DNA of 64,000 nucleotides. Source: Pseudemcibacter aquimaris. GTDB lineage: Bacteria > Pseudomonadota > Alphaproteobacteria > Sphingomonadales > Emcibacteraceae. This document shows, piece after piece, positions 1-8,878 of the stretch; the first letter of the stretch is position 1, and every line of letters begins with the position of its first letter. The stretch is from contig NZ_CP079800.1 in NCBI RefSeq assembly GCF_028869115.1, positions 248,001 to 312,000 on the forward strand. Direction: 5' to 3'. Both the position numbers and the translations under genes were made by a program. The notes under the pieces were generated by a model. The model was not told the DNA's origin. It saw only the letters and a list, made by a program, of their open reading frames with translations, and did no database searches.

Positions 1-503
1 CTTATAAAATCGGCCTTCAGTTTGATAATCGTTTCTGGGAAAAGGACGAAATGATTTATGGTGGTTCGTCTTATTCCGATCTGGAACATCACGGTGAAAC
101 CAGCTATCCATCCAGTGATCTTCATGGTGATAAAGGGGTTATTCTTGCGAACTATATTTTTGCGTTTGCAGGTTCGGTTGTGCTTAGTAACATGACGCTT
201 AACGAGCGAATTGAACACGCCCTTAATATTGGTGAAAAATTGCACCCGGGTAAATACCGAAAATATTATAATGGTAATGCTGTTTCCTATTCCTGGCATA
301 AAGATAAATATGCATTAGGTGGTGCTGCAGGCTGGTTTGGCCGCGGCATCAGAAAAAATCTTCCAACAATCCTTAAAGGCGAAAAACGTGTACTCTTTGG
401 CGGTGATGGTGCATCGCCATATAATGTAGGCTGGATGGTCGGTGCATTTGAAAGCGCGTGGATGGTTATGAAGGAACTCGATAAACGTGCTGCTCAAATG
501 TAA
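1..503 (+). CDS. Flavin amine oxidase family protein, C-terminal part (5' end outside window)
   Basis: The reading frame is open from base 3 to a TAA at 501-503, so the ATG at 51 is internal and the gene begins left of the window. The visible ~166 residues resemble the C-terminal third of FAD-dependent amine oxidases. They begin with a substrate-domain strand (YKIGLQF...FW) and end with the FAD-contacting block FGGDGASPYNVGWMVGAFESA, where the family has a conserved G-W-M-x-GA-x-ES pattern. Such enzymes oxidise primary or polyamines to aldehydes, releasing ammonia and H2O2. The substrate cannot be read from this fragment. A clear intrinsic terminator follows, so this is the last gene of its transcript. 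Confidence 0.8.
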   Translation, partial: YKIGLQFDNRFWEKDEMIYGGSSYSDLEHHGETSYPSSDLHGDKGVILANYIFAFAGSVVLSNMTLNERIEHALNIGEKLHPGKYRKYYNGNAVSYSWHKDKYALGGAAGWFGRGIRKNLPTILKGEKRVLFGGDGASPYNVGWMVGAFESAWMVMKELDKRAAQM

Positions 504-533
504 GTGTTTTTAAGCTAATATAAAAATTAAGAA

Positions 534-557
534 AATGCCCCTTATGGGGCATTTTTT
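534..557 (+). terminator. Intrinsic terminator after the amine oxidase gene
   Basis: A perfect 8-bp stem (AATGCCCC at 534-541, GGGGCATT at 546-553) with a 4-base loop is followed by a run of T. It lies 30 bases after the amine oxidase stop and ahead of the DUF2269 gene. Confidence 0.9.
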
Positions 558-610
558 ATTTGTTGGGGAAATTTTTTAGGTATATCGTCTTATTAACCGG
601 GGGAGGCCCA

Positions 611-1078
611 ATGGACATATATTTAATCGTTAAAACCATTCACATTATATCCGCAACTATACTTTTCGGGACGGGAATGGGCATTGCATTTTTTATGTTT
701 TGTTCGCATTTTTCCGACAATCTATTTCAAAAATATTATGCCGCAAAAAATACGGTTTTGGCCGATTACATCTTCACATTACCAGCTGTAATCATACAGC
801 CTATTAGTGGCATATGGTTGATCATGGAAATGGGGTATGATTATTTTGAGTTTTGGTTACTTGCGACCTATATCATTTATATTGTTGCTGGTATTTGTTG
901 GTCACCTGTGGTTTGGATACAAATCGAGCTAAAGAAAATGATTGCCATCGCGATTAAGGATAAAACTGAATTACCGCAAAGATATGATCGATTATTCAGA
1001 ATTTGGTTTTTGTTAGGATGGCCGGCGTTCATTGGTCTCGTGGCGGTATTTTTCTTGATGGTCTTTAAACCGGTATGA
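611..1078 (+). CDS. DUF2269 family integral membrane protein
   Basis: A 155-residue protein with about four hydrophobic segments (near residues 5-27, 45-70, 78-100 and 130-153). It opens with the K-x-I-H-I-I-S-A-T-x-L-F-G-T-G pattern of DUF2269 membrane proteins. I chose ATG 611 because a strong Shine-Dalgarno (GGGAGG, 601-606) precedes it. An upstream TTG at 560 would add 17 poorly conserved residues and begin within the terminator. The gene overlaps the next one by ATGA (1075-1078). DUF2269, DUF4166 and saccharopine-dehydrogenase-like genes are often found together, and here they form one translationally coupled operon. The biochemical role is unknown. Confidence 0.85.
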   Translation: MDIYLIVKTIHIISATILFGTGMGIAFFMFCSHFSDNLFQKYYAAKNTVLADYIFTLPAVIIQPISGIWLIMEMGYDYFEFWLLATYIIYIVAGICWSPVVWIQIELKKMIAIAIKDKTELPQRYDRLFRIWFLLGWPAFIGLVAVFFLMVFKPV

Positions 1079-1683
1079 GCGAGCCAATATTTAAATCAAT
1101 TTTCGGTGAATGTTGGGATGACTTACCTGCGGTTATGAAGAAACATTATGCCAATACGCCTTTTAGTTCTGATGTTACCAAAACGTCAGGCTTGATGAAG
1201 GTGGAAGGGTCAAAAATCTGGTCGCTATTATCACCATTTGCAAGATTGTTTGGTTTATTGGTTCCTTTTACTGGCAACAATATTCCTGTTACGGTTGCTT
1301 TTAGGTCGGCCCCTGAAAATAATCATTTCGTATTTGATCGCATTTTTCAATTTCCAGATAAAAAGCCCTATCAATTTTATTCCACATTACATCCAATCGG
1401 AAAAAGTGAAGTCATAGAAGTAATGAAACTTGGCATTGGGTGGAAATGCGAATTTAAATGGGATGGCAGCAAAGTGTTGCTATTACATAAAGGATACTGC
1501 CTTAAATTATTTGGTAAATTTATTCCTTTACCAATCGGCTTTCTTTTTGGAAAAGGGTATGCGGAAGAAAAGGCAATTGATGATGATCATTTTCATATGA
1601 TGATGGAAGTTGTTCATCCATGGTGGGGAAAAATTTTGGGCTATAGCGGTACTTTTAAAATGTTAAATGGTAATACAATATGA
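1075..1683 (+). CDS. DUF4166 domain protein
   Basis: A 202-residue soluble protein, middle gene of a three-gene overlapping operon (ATGA overlap at both ends). The N-terminus (IFGECWDDLPAVMKKHYANT) and the later features match DUF4166: an RSAPENN block, an F-R/P strand region, and a C-terminal MEVVHPWWGKILGYSGTFK block. In many bacteria this domain is fused to or encoded beside a saccharopine-dehydrogenase-like Rossmann protein, as here. It has no signal peptide or membrane segment. It may act with the neighbouring oxidoreductase on a lipid-like substrate at the membrane. That role is inference from context. Confidence 0.8.
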   Translation: MSEPIFKSIFGECWDDLPAVMKKHYANTPFSSDVTKTSGLMKVEGSKIWSLLSPFARLFGLLVPFTGNNIPVTVAFRSAPENNHFVFDRIFQFPDKKPYQFYSTLHPIGKSEVIEVMKLGIGWKCEFKWDGSKVLLLHKGYCLKLFGKFIPLPIGFLFGKGYAEEKAIDDDHFHMMMEVVHPWWGKILGYSGTFKMLNGNTI

Positions 1684-2777
1684 CCAAACGCGTGTTGATC
1701 ATTGGCGGGTATGGCAATTTTGGTTCATATATTGCCAAAACATTGGCAAAGGATGATTTGCAAATCATCATTGGCGGCAGGTCTAAGATAAAATGTCTAG
1801 ATTTCATTGAGGGAGTTGATGATTTTAAACATCCACTGGAATATTCCATTTTTGATATAACCATCTCGATCCCATTTGCGGAAATTACACCTGATATTGT
1901 TATTCACACGTCTGGCCCTTATCAGGAACAAGGATATGATGTCGCAAAATTATGTATTGAATATGGCTGTCATTATATTGATCTGGCGGATGGTCGAGAA
2001 TTTGTTGCTAACATTCATAAACTTGATGAGAAGGCAAAATCAAGTGGAGTTTCGGTGATAAGCGGGGCAAGTTCGGTGCCTTGTCTTTCATCCGCGATTA
2101 TCGAAAAATATAAAGATGAATTCGAGTATTTGGAAGAAATCGAATACGGCATTGCAACAGCGCAACAAACCAATCGCGGCCTTGCAACAACAGCATCGAT
2201 TTTAAACTATACGGGTAAGCCGTTTAAAACACTTATCAATGGGAAAATGGAAACGGTATATGGATGGCAAGATTTAAGTTTCCATAAGTATCCTGAATTC
2301 GGTTACAGGGCACTTGGTAACTGTGAAATTCCGGATCTTGAATTATTTCCTAAAATATATCCTAACCTTAAAACGGTAAGATTTTATGCGGGTACTGAAA
2401 TTACATTTCTTCATATAGGATTGTGGTTACTTTCATGGTTCGTGCGTTTAAGAATTTTTAAGAGCCTTCGACCTGCTGCGAAATTATTTGTTAATATTGC
2501 CAATAAATTTGATTGGATCGGAAGCAGCAATAGCGCGTTCCATATGATTTTAAAGGGTAAAGGCAAAGAGAATGAAAATAAATCTGAAAAGGTTTATATC
2601 CTTGCAAAAGAAGGGGACGGTCCCTTTATACCGTGCGCCCCTGCTATCATTCTTGCCAGAAAAATTGCATTCGGACTAATGGAAAAATCTGGTGCAATGC
2701 CCTGTGTTGGCCTAATCGATCTGGATGAATATATGTCGGAATTGAAAGATTTGAATATCAAGTTGATCTGCGAATAA
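1680..2777 (+). CDS. Saccharopine dehydrogenase-like NAD(P)-binding oxidoreductase
   Basis: A 365-residue protein with an N-terminal Rossmann fold: RVLIIGGYGNFGSYIAK (residues 4-20) is a G-x-G-x-x-G dinucleotide-binding loop, followed by an acceptor-strand GGRS. The segment HTSGPYQEQGYDVAKLC, near residues 75-92, is typical of the saccharopine dehydrogenase / trans-acting enoyl reductase superfamily. Members of that superfamily act on lysine-pathway intermediates or lipids. The DUF2269 and DUF4166 partners argue against a lysine role and for an uncharacterised membrane-linked redox reaction. The start overlaps the DUF4166 stop by four bases, so translation is coupled. It is the last gene of its operon. 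Confidence 0.82.
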   Translation: MTKRVLIIGGYGNFGSYIAKTLAKDDLQIIIGGRSKIKCLDFIEGVDDFKHPLEYSIFDITISIPFAEITPDIVIHTSGPYQEQGYDVAKLCIEYGCHYIDLADGREFVANIHKLDEKAKSSGVSVISGASSVPCLSSAIIEKYKDEFEYLEEIEYGIATAQQTNRGLATTASILNYTGKPFKTLINGKMETVYGWQDLSFHKYPEFGYRALGNCEIPDLELFPKIYPNLKTVRFYAGTEITFLHIGLWLLSWFVRLRIFKSLRPAAKLFVNIANKFDWIGSSNSAFHMILKGKGKENENKSEKVYILAKEGDGPFIPCAPAIILARKIAFGLMEKSGAMPCVGLIDLDEYMSELKDLNIKLICE

Positions 2778-2832
2778 TATTGATATTGAAGATTCTCATG
2801 GAATTGCTACATTACCCGAGCAAATAAAGGGA

Positions 2833-2846
2833 TTCTCTTAAGAGAA
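2833..2846. promoter_or_regulatory. 14-bp perfect palindrome upstream of the PepSY gene
   Basis: TTCTCTTAAGAGAA is a perfect palindrome centred about 27 bases before the PepSY gene start. It sits where an operator or start-proximal element would be. No T-run follows, so it is not an intrinsic terminator. The binding protein is unknown. Confidence 0.35.
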
Positions 2847-2866
2847 GAAACGAGCCAAATAGTATA

Positions 2867-3409
2867 ATGAACCTGAATAAATTAAACCGTACCATTCATA
2901 ACTGGGTGTCAATTTTTATCGCGCTTCCGTTATTGTTGATCATTGTTTCTGGGTTATTTCTGCAACTGAAGAAAGATTTTGAATGGATACAGCCGTCTAG
3001 CGTTCGTGGTGAAAGTGATGCGCTTCCCGTGGTTTCCCATGAAGCATTATTGGCCGCCGCGACCAGTATCCCGCAAACTGCAGGAATGAAGTGGTCGGAA
3101 TTTGACCGCATCGATTATAAAGTCGATCGCGGCATGGTAAAATTTATGACTGTTGATGGTTGGGAAGTGCAGGTTGATACCACCAATGCAAAGGTTCTAT
3201 CTGTTGCAGAACGCCGTTCTGATTTCTTTGAAAAACTTCATGATGGTTCTTATTTTGGTGATTTTGCCAAATATTACATAATTTTACCGACAGGCATTAT
3301 TCTGTTTGTTCTTTGGATTACGGGGCTGTGGATGTTTATTTATCCCTATATTAAAAAAGCAGCAAACAAGAAAAGAAAAGCACGATTAGCAGCAGAAAAG
3401 AAACAATAA
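2867..3409 (+). CDS. PepSY domain membrane protein
   Basis: A 180-residue protein with an N-terminal segment LNRTIHNWVSIFIALPLLLI (residues 4-23) leading a first membrane helix, a periplasmic region of about 100 residues, and a second helix (YIILPTGIILFVLWITGLWMF) followed by a lysine/arginine-rich tail. The R-x-I-H-x-W start and the V-S-G-L-x-L pattern match the PepSY-associated membrane helix family. That family is common beside siderophore or iron-reductase functions, but no such gene is adjacent here. The stop overlaps the next start by one base (TAATG at 3407-3411), so the amidohydrolase is co-translated. Function is unknown beyond a membrane-anchored PepSY fold. Confidence 0.75.
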   Translation: MNLNKLNRTIHNWVSIFIALPLLLIIVSGLFLQLKKDFEWIQPSSVRGESDALPVVSHEALLAAATSIPQTAGMKWSEFDRIDYKVDRGMVKFMTVDGWEVQVDTTNAKVLSVAERRSDFFEKLHDGSYFGDFAKYYIILPTGIILFVLWITGLWMFIYPYIKKAANKKRKARLAAEKKQ

Positions 3410-4398
3410 TGGCCATAGATTTTCACGCACATTTTATCGCACCGAAATTAATGGAAATGCTCGAAGCACGTGATAGTGACCCGCGTATTACGCACCCTGA
3501 AAGTGGATCACTTTATCATATGCCGATAAGCACGCTTCCATATTCGAGTGCCTATTATGATGCTGATGAACGTATAGAATATATGGATCACATTGGTATG
3601 GAAAAACAGGTCATTTCATTGCCTGGATTACTTGGAATAGATTATTTGCCGATTGATCAATCCTTGCCAATGATTAAAGCCAGCAACGATGGCATTGCGG
3701 ACGCATGTAATAAATATCCGGATCGTCTTGTTCCACTTGCTGCCGTTCCGCTCGCGGATCAGCAAGCCATGTTGGATGAATTAAAAAGATGCGTGGAAGA
3801 TCTGGGTTTTATTGGTGCTATACTTCCAAACAATGCATTTCTGTCACTGGAATATGCACGTGAATTAGCGCCGCTTTTTGAATATGCCAATGAAAAGAAG
3901 CTTCATTTCTTTATCCATCCGGGATGGCGTGCCGATGAATATCCGGTCCTTGATACAAGGCCAAAAGATGATCCGGATGAACTTCTAATTGCCCGCGGTG
4001 CATTGGGTGTCCAGCATAGTGTTTCGCTTGCGTTAATCACACTGCTTTATACTGATTTCTTGGATCAATATCCGAATATGACAACACATATTGCCAATCT
4101 TGGCGGAACATTTCCAATGGTGGTTGAACGTATGCATCATACAGTGGAAGCGCGTTTCCCTGATGCCAAAATGCCATCAAGCCGCAAAGACAATCTTTAT
4201 GTTGATACGTCATCATTAGGATCACGTGCCGTTGAACTGGCTGCTGAAATTTATGGGGCCGATAAGTTGATTGTTGGAACGGATACGCCGATCTTTTCCG
4301 GTGAAACTGGTTTGAACGTAATCAAGGAAAGCAGGCTTTCTGATGATGATAAGGAACTTATCCTTCGCTCTAATGCATTGAAATTACTATCAAAATGA
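3409..4398 (+). CDS. Amidohydrolase family protein (ACMSD-like, Amidohydro_2)
   Basis: A 329-residue TIM-barrel metal enzyme. The N-terminal D-F-H-A-H-F carries the metal-binding H-x-H. A further barrel histidine lies in FFIHPGW (near residue 168), and an aspartate in VGTDTPIF (near residue 290). These are the usual ligands of the aminocarboxymuconate-semialdehyde decarboxylase / uracil-5-carboxylate decarboxylase branch. The family decarboxylates or hydrolyses small aromatic or carboxylate substrates; the substrate cannot be told from sequence. It overlaps the PepSY gene by one base. No signal peptide, so it is cytoplasmic. Confidence 0.82.
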   Translation: MAIDFHAHFIAPKLMEMLEARDSDPRITHPESGSLYHMPISTLPYSSAYYDADERIEYMDHIGMEKQVISLPGLLGIDYLPIDQSLPMIKASNDGIADACNKYPDRLVPLAAVPLADQQAMLDELKRCVEDLGFIGAILPNNAFLSLEYARELAPLFEYANEKKLHFFIHPGWRADEYPVLDTRPKDDPDELLIARGALGVQHSVSLALITLLYTDFLDQYPNMTTHIANLGGTFPMVVERMHHTVEARFPDAKMPSSRKDNLYVDTSSLGSRAVELAAEIYGADKLIVGTDTPIFSGETGLNVIKESRLSDDDKELILRSNALKLLSK

Positions 4399-4429
4399 TT
4401 TTTTAACAATCCTTTCACGACAACGTGAA

Positions 4430-4458
4430 TTGTTGATTTCGCGTATAAATGGTATAAT
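4430..4458 (+). promoter_or_regulatory. Sigma-70-type promoter for the transglutaminase/TPR lipoprotein gene
   Basis: TTGTTG (4430-4435), a 17-base spacer and a perfect TATAAT (4453-4458). It sits about 37 bases upstream of the TTG start codon at 4495, in the gap after the amidohydrolase stop. Confidence 0.6.
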
Positions 4459-4494
4459 AAGTCGATTTTTCCTGTTTAATGATCGGGAGATTGC

Positions 4495-5607
4495 TTGTTC
4501 ACTTTTGTTAGAAATATATTCATATTTTTTGGGTTACTGGCTTTATCAGCTTGTAGCACGAATACGTTTGAATATTCGTATACCGCTTCCTATTCAGAAC
4601 AAACATTATTGGATGGTTATTTAATACTCGGTAAAAAACTTGAGGATAGCGACCTACCTGAAACGGATATTTTAACCGTCACACCGGAAATGGAAAAATT
4701 TCTTACCGATGAATTGGGTAAAGTTAATGGGGACGCTAATAAAGCGAGAAAGTTATCGAAAGCGATTTTCGATGAAAAGAGTTTAGGGCTTATTTATGAT
4801 CCCAAATTAACATACACTGCAAATGAAGCCTTTATTAAAGGGTATGGAAACTGTCTTTCGTTCAGCTATTTATATTCTGTTTTGGCCCGTAGATTAGGGC
4901 TCGATATTCAATTCCAAGAAATTCATATTTTGCCGGAATGGGATTACGCCAGTGATGATATTTATGTGGAAAACAAGCATGTAAATATTCGTGTAAAGGT
5001 TTCCGGAAACCCTGATTTAATTGTCGATATTGATGAAGTGCTTCCTGAACGCCAGCTTGACTATACATTGTTATCCAAAAATGATGTTGAAGCCCTGTAT
5101 TACGGAAATATTGGGGCCGAATATTTAATCAATAATGATTTTCAAACGGCTTTTAAATATTTCGTCAAAGCCATAAAGATGGACCCGGATAATTCATCAT
5201 ACTGGGCAAATCTTGGTGTGCTTTATCGTCGGGCAGGCTATAATAAAACTGCTGAAAAGTCATACTTCAAGGCGCTTTCATTAAATAGCCAAGATAAAGC
5301 GACGTTAAATAACCTTTCTTTTATGTACCGTGAATTAGGGGAAAACGAAAAGGCCGATTATTTTGGTAACCTTGTAAAAAAATACCAGAATAAGAACCCT
5401 TATTTCAGGTATGTAAAAGCAAAAAAAGCAATGGAAGAAAATTTATATGACCTCGCGATGGATCATATAAATCAGGCCATTAAAAGAAAGGAACAGGAAC
5501 CACGCTTTCATGAATTGAAAAGTCAGATTTATGCAAGGGTTGGAAACCTACGCGAAGCACAAAAAGCGCTTCGCGTTGCTGAAAATTTAAAATCAGAAGC
5601 TATATGA
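4495..5607 (+). CDS. Lipoprotein with transglutaminase-like and TPR domains
   Basis: A 370-residue protein. The start is a TTG behind GGGAGA; no in-frame ATG precedes the signal sequence. Residues 1-20 form a lipoprotein signal ending in the lipobox L-S-A-C with Cys20. A transglutaminase-like domain follows, with candidate catalytic residues Cys (GYGNCLSF), His (NKHVNIRV) and Asp (VDIDEV). The C-terminal half has TPR units, e.g. WANLGVLYRRAGYNKTAEKS. The fold suggests a periplasmic peptidase or scaffold acting on envelope peptides; the substrate is unknown. It has its own promoter. The stop abuts the convergent acs stop with no intervening bases. Confidence 0.8.
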   Translation: MFTFVRNIFIFFGLLALSACSTNTFEYSYTASYSEQTLLDGYLILGKKLEDSDLPETDILTVTPEMEKFLTDELGKVNGDANKARKLSKAIFDEKSLGLIYDPKLTYTANEAFIKGYGNCLSFSYLYSVLARRLGLDIQFQEIHILPEWDYASDDIYVENKHVNIRVKVSGNPDLIVDIDEVLPERQLDYTLLSKNDVEALYYGNIGAEYLINNDFQTAFKYFVKAIKMDPDNSSYWANLGVLYRRAGYNKTAEKSYFKALSLNSQDKATLNNLSFMYRELGENEKADYFGNLVKKYQNKNPYFRYVKAKKAMEENLYDLAMDHINQAIKRKEQEPRFHELKSQIYARVGNLREAQKALRVAENLKSEAI

Positions 5608-7548
5608 TTATTTCATTCTGTTCTTAATTAAATCATCCACAACTGATGGGTCAGCCAAGGTTGATGTATCACCGAGATTTGAATAATCATTTTCGGCAAT
5701 TTTTCTTAAAATTCTGCGCATGATTTTTCCTGAACGGGTTTTCGGTAATCCCGGCGCAAATTGAATATGATCAGGCGATGCAATCGGTCCGATTTCTTTT
5801 CTTACCCAGCCGACCAATTCTTTACGAAGTTCATCTGATGGATCATTCCCTGCCATTAAGGTCACATAGGCATATATGCCTTGCCCTTTAATATCATGTG
5901 GGAAACCGACAACGGCTGATTCTGCAACCATTTCATGGGCAACGAGGGCACTTTCGACCTCGGCTGTACCCATGCGGTGGCCGGATACGTTAATGACGTC
6001 ATCCACACGTCCTGTGATCCAGTAATAACCATCTGCATCACGGCGGCATCCATCGCCAGTGAAATATTTACCGTCATATGTGGAAAAATAAGTTTGAATG
6101 AAACGTTCGTGATCACCATAAACGGTTCTCATTTGCCCGGGCCAGCTTTCAGTAATACAAAGATTACCTTCTGTTTCGCCCTCAAGAACGTTGCCGTCAT
6201 TATCAACAAGCTGTGGCTGAATACCGAAAAATGGTCTTGTTGCGGACCCCGGTTTCAAGGCTGTGGCACCAGGTAGCGGCGTAATCATAATGCCGCCGGT
6301 TTCCGTTTGCCACCATGTGTCGACGATGGGACATTTTTCATTACCGACAACATGATAATACCATTCCCATGCTTCCGGGTTAATGGGTTCACCAACAGAA
6401 CCAAGTAATCTTAACGAAGTTAAGTCGCATTTTTTCACAAATTCATCACCAGCACCCATTAAGGCACGGATTGCAGTTGGCGCTGTATAGAAAATGTTGA
6501 CCTTATGTTTTTCACAAACCTGCCAGAAACGTGATGCATCTGGATAGGTAGGCACCCCTTCAAATACAAGCGTGGTTGCACCGTTTGCCAGTGGCCCATA
6601 AACGATATAACTGTGCCCCGTGACCCAGCCAACATCAGCCGTACACCAGTAAATATCGCCTTCCTGATAATCAAAAACATATTTATGGGTAAGGCTAGCG
6701 TAAACCAGATATCCACCAGTTGTATGAAGAACGCCTTTGGGTTTTCCTGTTGATCCAGATGTATAAAGAATGAAAAGCGGGTCTTCCGCGTTCATTTCTT
6801 CTGCCGGGCAATCTGTGTCCACTTTTTCTGCTGCTTCGCGGTACCAAACATCACGTCCTTCGGTAAATCCGACGTTGCCGCCTGTTGCCTTTACAACGAT
6901 CACTTTTGATACGGATGTTTCCGGATTTTCAAGTGCTTTATCGACATTATTTTTTAATGGGATTGCTTTATTACCGCGCATTCCTTCGTCTGCTGTGATG
7001 ACAATATGGCTGTCACAGTCAATGATACGTCCGGCAAGCGCATCTGGTGAAAAACCACCAAAAACCACCGAATGGATAGCGCCGATGCGTGCACAAGCCA
7101 GCATGGCATAGACGGCTTCAGGTATCATCGGCATATAAAGGGTGATACGGTCCCCTTTTTTAGCGCCACTAGTTTTCAATACGTTAGCGAAACGACATAC
7201 TTCTTCAAACAGTTTTTTGTAGGTAATATGTTCAGAAACGGATGGATCATCCCCTTCAAAAATGATCGCGGTTTGGTCACCGCGTGTTTCCAAATGACGG
7301 TCGACACAGTTCACACAAACATTAAGGCTTCCGTCACCATACCATTTGATATGTAAATCTTGTTTATCATATGACACGTCACTGATTTCGGTAAATGGCT
7401 TGATCCAATCAATGCGTTGTCCCATATCAGACCAAAATTCTTTCGGATCCGAAACAGATTTTTCATATAACTCTATATACTGATCATTATTGATTAATGC
7501 ATGATCCGCGACTGATTGATCAACCGGATATGTTTTATGTTCTGACAT
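5608..7548 (-). CDS. acs: Acetyl-CoA synthetase (acetate-CoA ligase)
   Basis: 646 residues, the usual length for Acs. It activates acetate with ATP and CoA through an acetyl-AMP intermediate. Visible motifs are the adenylate-forming P-loop [11 protein letters not shown], the W-W-Q-T-E-T-G core motif, the [20 protein letters not shown] hinge region, and the C-terminal [11 protein letters not shown]. That last motif holds the lysine that is normally acetylated by a Pat-type acetyltransferase and needed for adenylation. The start ATG is preceded by GCGAGG. It is transcribed alone, convergent with the lipoprotein gene, which ends at the adjacent base. No distinctive regulatory site was recognised upstream. 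Confidence 0.97.
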   Translation of the reverse strand: MSEHKTYPVDQSVADHALINNDQYIELYEKSVSDPKEFWSDMGQRIDWIKPFTEISDVSYDKQDLHIKWYGDGSLNVCVNCVDRHLETRGDQTAIIFEGDDPSVSEHITYKKLFEEVCRFANVLKTSGAKKGDRITLYMPMIPEAVYAMLACARIGAIHSVVFGGFSPDALAGRIIDCDSHIVITADEGMRGNKAIPLKNNVDKALENPETSVSKVIVVKATGGNVGFTEGRDVWYREAAEKVDTDCPAEEMNAEDPLFILYTSGSTGKPKGVLHTTGGYLVYASLTHKYVFDYQEGDIYWCTADVGWVTGHSYIVYGPLANGATTLVFEGVPTYPDASRFWQVCEKHKVNIFYTAPTAIRALMGAGDEFVKKCDLTSLRLLGSVGEPINPEAWEWYYHVVGNEKCPIVDTWWQTETGGIMITPLPGATALKPGSATRPFFGIQPQLVDNDGNVLEGETEGNLCITESWPGQMRTVYGDHERFIQTYFSTYDGKYFTGDGCRRDADGYYWITGRVDDVINVSGHRMGTAEVESALVAHEMVAESAVVGFPHDIKGQGIYAYVTLMAGNDPSDELRKELVGWVRKEIGPIASPDHIQFAPGLPKTRSGKIMRRILRKIAENDYSNLGDTSTLADPSVVDDLIKNRMK

Positions 7549-7607
7549 TTGTGCCTCGCCATTAATTTCTTATTTTTATGGATGGTAATTTGTTGGGATT
7601 TGAAAGT

Positions 7608-8786
7608 CTATTTTTTTGATAGTTTTCTGATCATAAATCTGCCCGGGTGAAGCGCGTTTGATACACGTTCTGATAAATTGTTTTCGTCCCCAGTAATCAT
7701 CTTTGTTAAATATTCAGAGAGTAGGGGAGAACTTAAAAATCCGCGCGCGCCAAGGCCAGCGAATATATATAAGTCATCATGATATTCGGCATCTTTCCAT
7801 TTCTGATGAAACGGGCCGTGATGGAGCGTTTTATATTCGCTGTTATAAAAGTCCTGATCCGGTACGGCGCCCACAACGGGTAAATGGTCATGAACCATGG
7901 CACGGTTTGATCTTCTACCGCCAATAACGTCCGTTTCTTTTCGTTTTGATGGTGATTTTTCAATATTTTCTTCGTGGGCTTCTTCTGTAACCTCGTTTAC
8001 GTTTTTACGCTCGAATGTTGCGCCCATTATATCAGCCGCGCCATATTTTGTTTCAACGTTCGGAATGTAATACCCTTCAGAACTAATGACTTTTTTGATT
8101 TTTTCCTGCGGCGTCGTAAATGTAATTTGTCCAGAAACCTTATCAAGCGGCAGATGGTTTGTTTCTTCAAATTTTAGGGCATCATGGGCATTGGCAATAA
8201 TCAAGATATCACATTTTAATATTTGCTTATCCTGCTCGTCTTTAATGACCCATTTGTTTCTTGTTCTTTTGATGCTATTCGCAAGCGTTAGACATTTAAT
8301 ATCAATGGTTTCGGGAATATATTCCAATAACTTTTGCGGCAGTAAATAGCCGCTGTTTTTAAAATGAATGCCTTGTTCGGTCAGTTCTAAGAAATTCTCA
8401 GGATAGATTTTTTGGAATTTAATGAATTTTTCTTGTTCTTGCTCGTTTTTTGCAATGCGATCAAGACCACAATTATGAAATATGCCATCACCGGCATTAT
8501 TATAAAAATCAATCGCGTAGGGATAAGCGGCAGCATAAAATTCCTGATGAACACTATCACCGACGGTTAAGTATGGTTCTAGAATTGCAGCCGGGTTTCC
8601 AGACGCCGCAGAAAGAAGATTATTCCTTTTTTCAATAATACTGACTTTAAACCCTGCCTCGTTTAATTTGAAAGCAAGACATAGACCCGCAATACCCCCA
8701 CCGATGATTGCCACGGATTTTGATTTATTATTTGGGGTGGGTCTTTTAAACCATGGTTTATTATTCGTTGTTGCCATTTTTGACAT
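7608..8786 (-). CDS. Stand-alone MnmC FAD-dependent oxidoreductase domain (tRNA cmnm5(s2)U34 modification)
   Basis: About 392 residues. A Rossmann FAD motif (VAIIGGGIAGL) starts near residue 26. Later blocks are typical of the C-terminal oxidase half of bifunctional MnmC: SGNPAAILEPYL, GGRRSNRAMVHDHLPVVGAVPD and GARGFLSSPLLSEYL. That half removes the carboxymethyl group from cmnm5U34 in tRNA. The N-terminus begins with N-K-P-W-F-K-R-P, like the P-W-F-x-R linker that joins the methyltransferase (MnmD) half to the oxidase half. No methyltransferase domain lies upstream. This looks like a natural split or loss. I favour ATG 8786 or 8777 over a TTG at 8795. Divergent from the DUF1579-like gene. 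Confidence 0.82.
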   Translation of the reverse strand: MSKMATTNNKPWFKRPTPNNKSKSVAIIGGGIAGLCLAFKLNEAGFKVSIIEKRNNLLSAASGNPAAILEPYLTVGDSVHQEFYAAAYPYAIDFYNNAGDGIFHNCGLDRIAKNEQEQEKFIKFQKIYPENFLELTEQGIHFKNSGYLLPQKLLEYIPETIDIKCLTLANSIKRTRNKWVIKDEQDKQILKCDILIIANAHDALKFEETNHLPLDKVSGQITFTTPQEKIKKVISSEGYYIPNVETKYGAADIMGATFERKNVNEVTEEAHEENIEKSPSKRKETDVIGGRRSNRAMVHDHLPVVGAVPDQDFYNSEYKTLHHGPFHQKWKDAEYHDDLYIFAGLGARGFLSSPLLSEYLTKMITGDENNLSERVSNALHPGRFMIRKLSKK

Positions 8787-8878
8787 ATATTCCAAATTTA
8801 TCAGGACTTATTTTATTCATCAGATTATAGTGATTTAAAATAGAATAACAGTATTGTTTTTCTGGGAAAGGTAAGCAA

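Noticed and set aside
51-53. ATG at 51 as the start of the first gene
   Set aside because: The frame is open to the window edge and upstream codons continue the amine oxidase family sequence.
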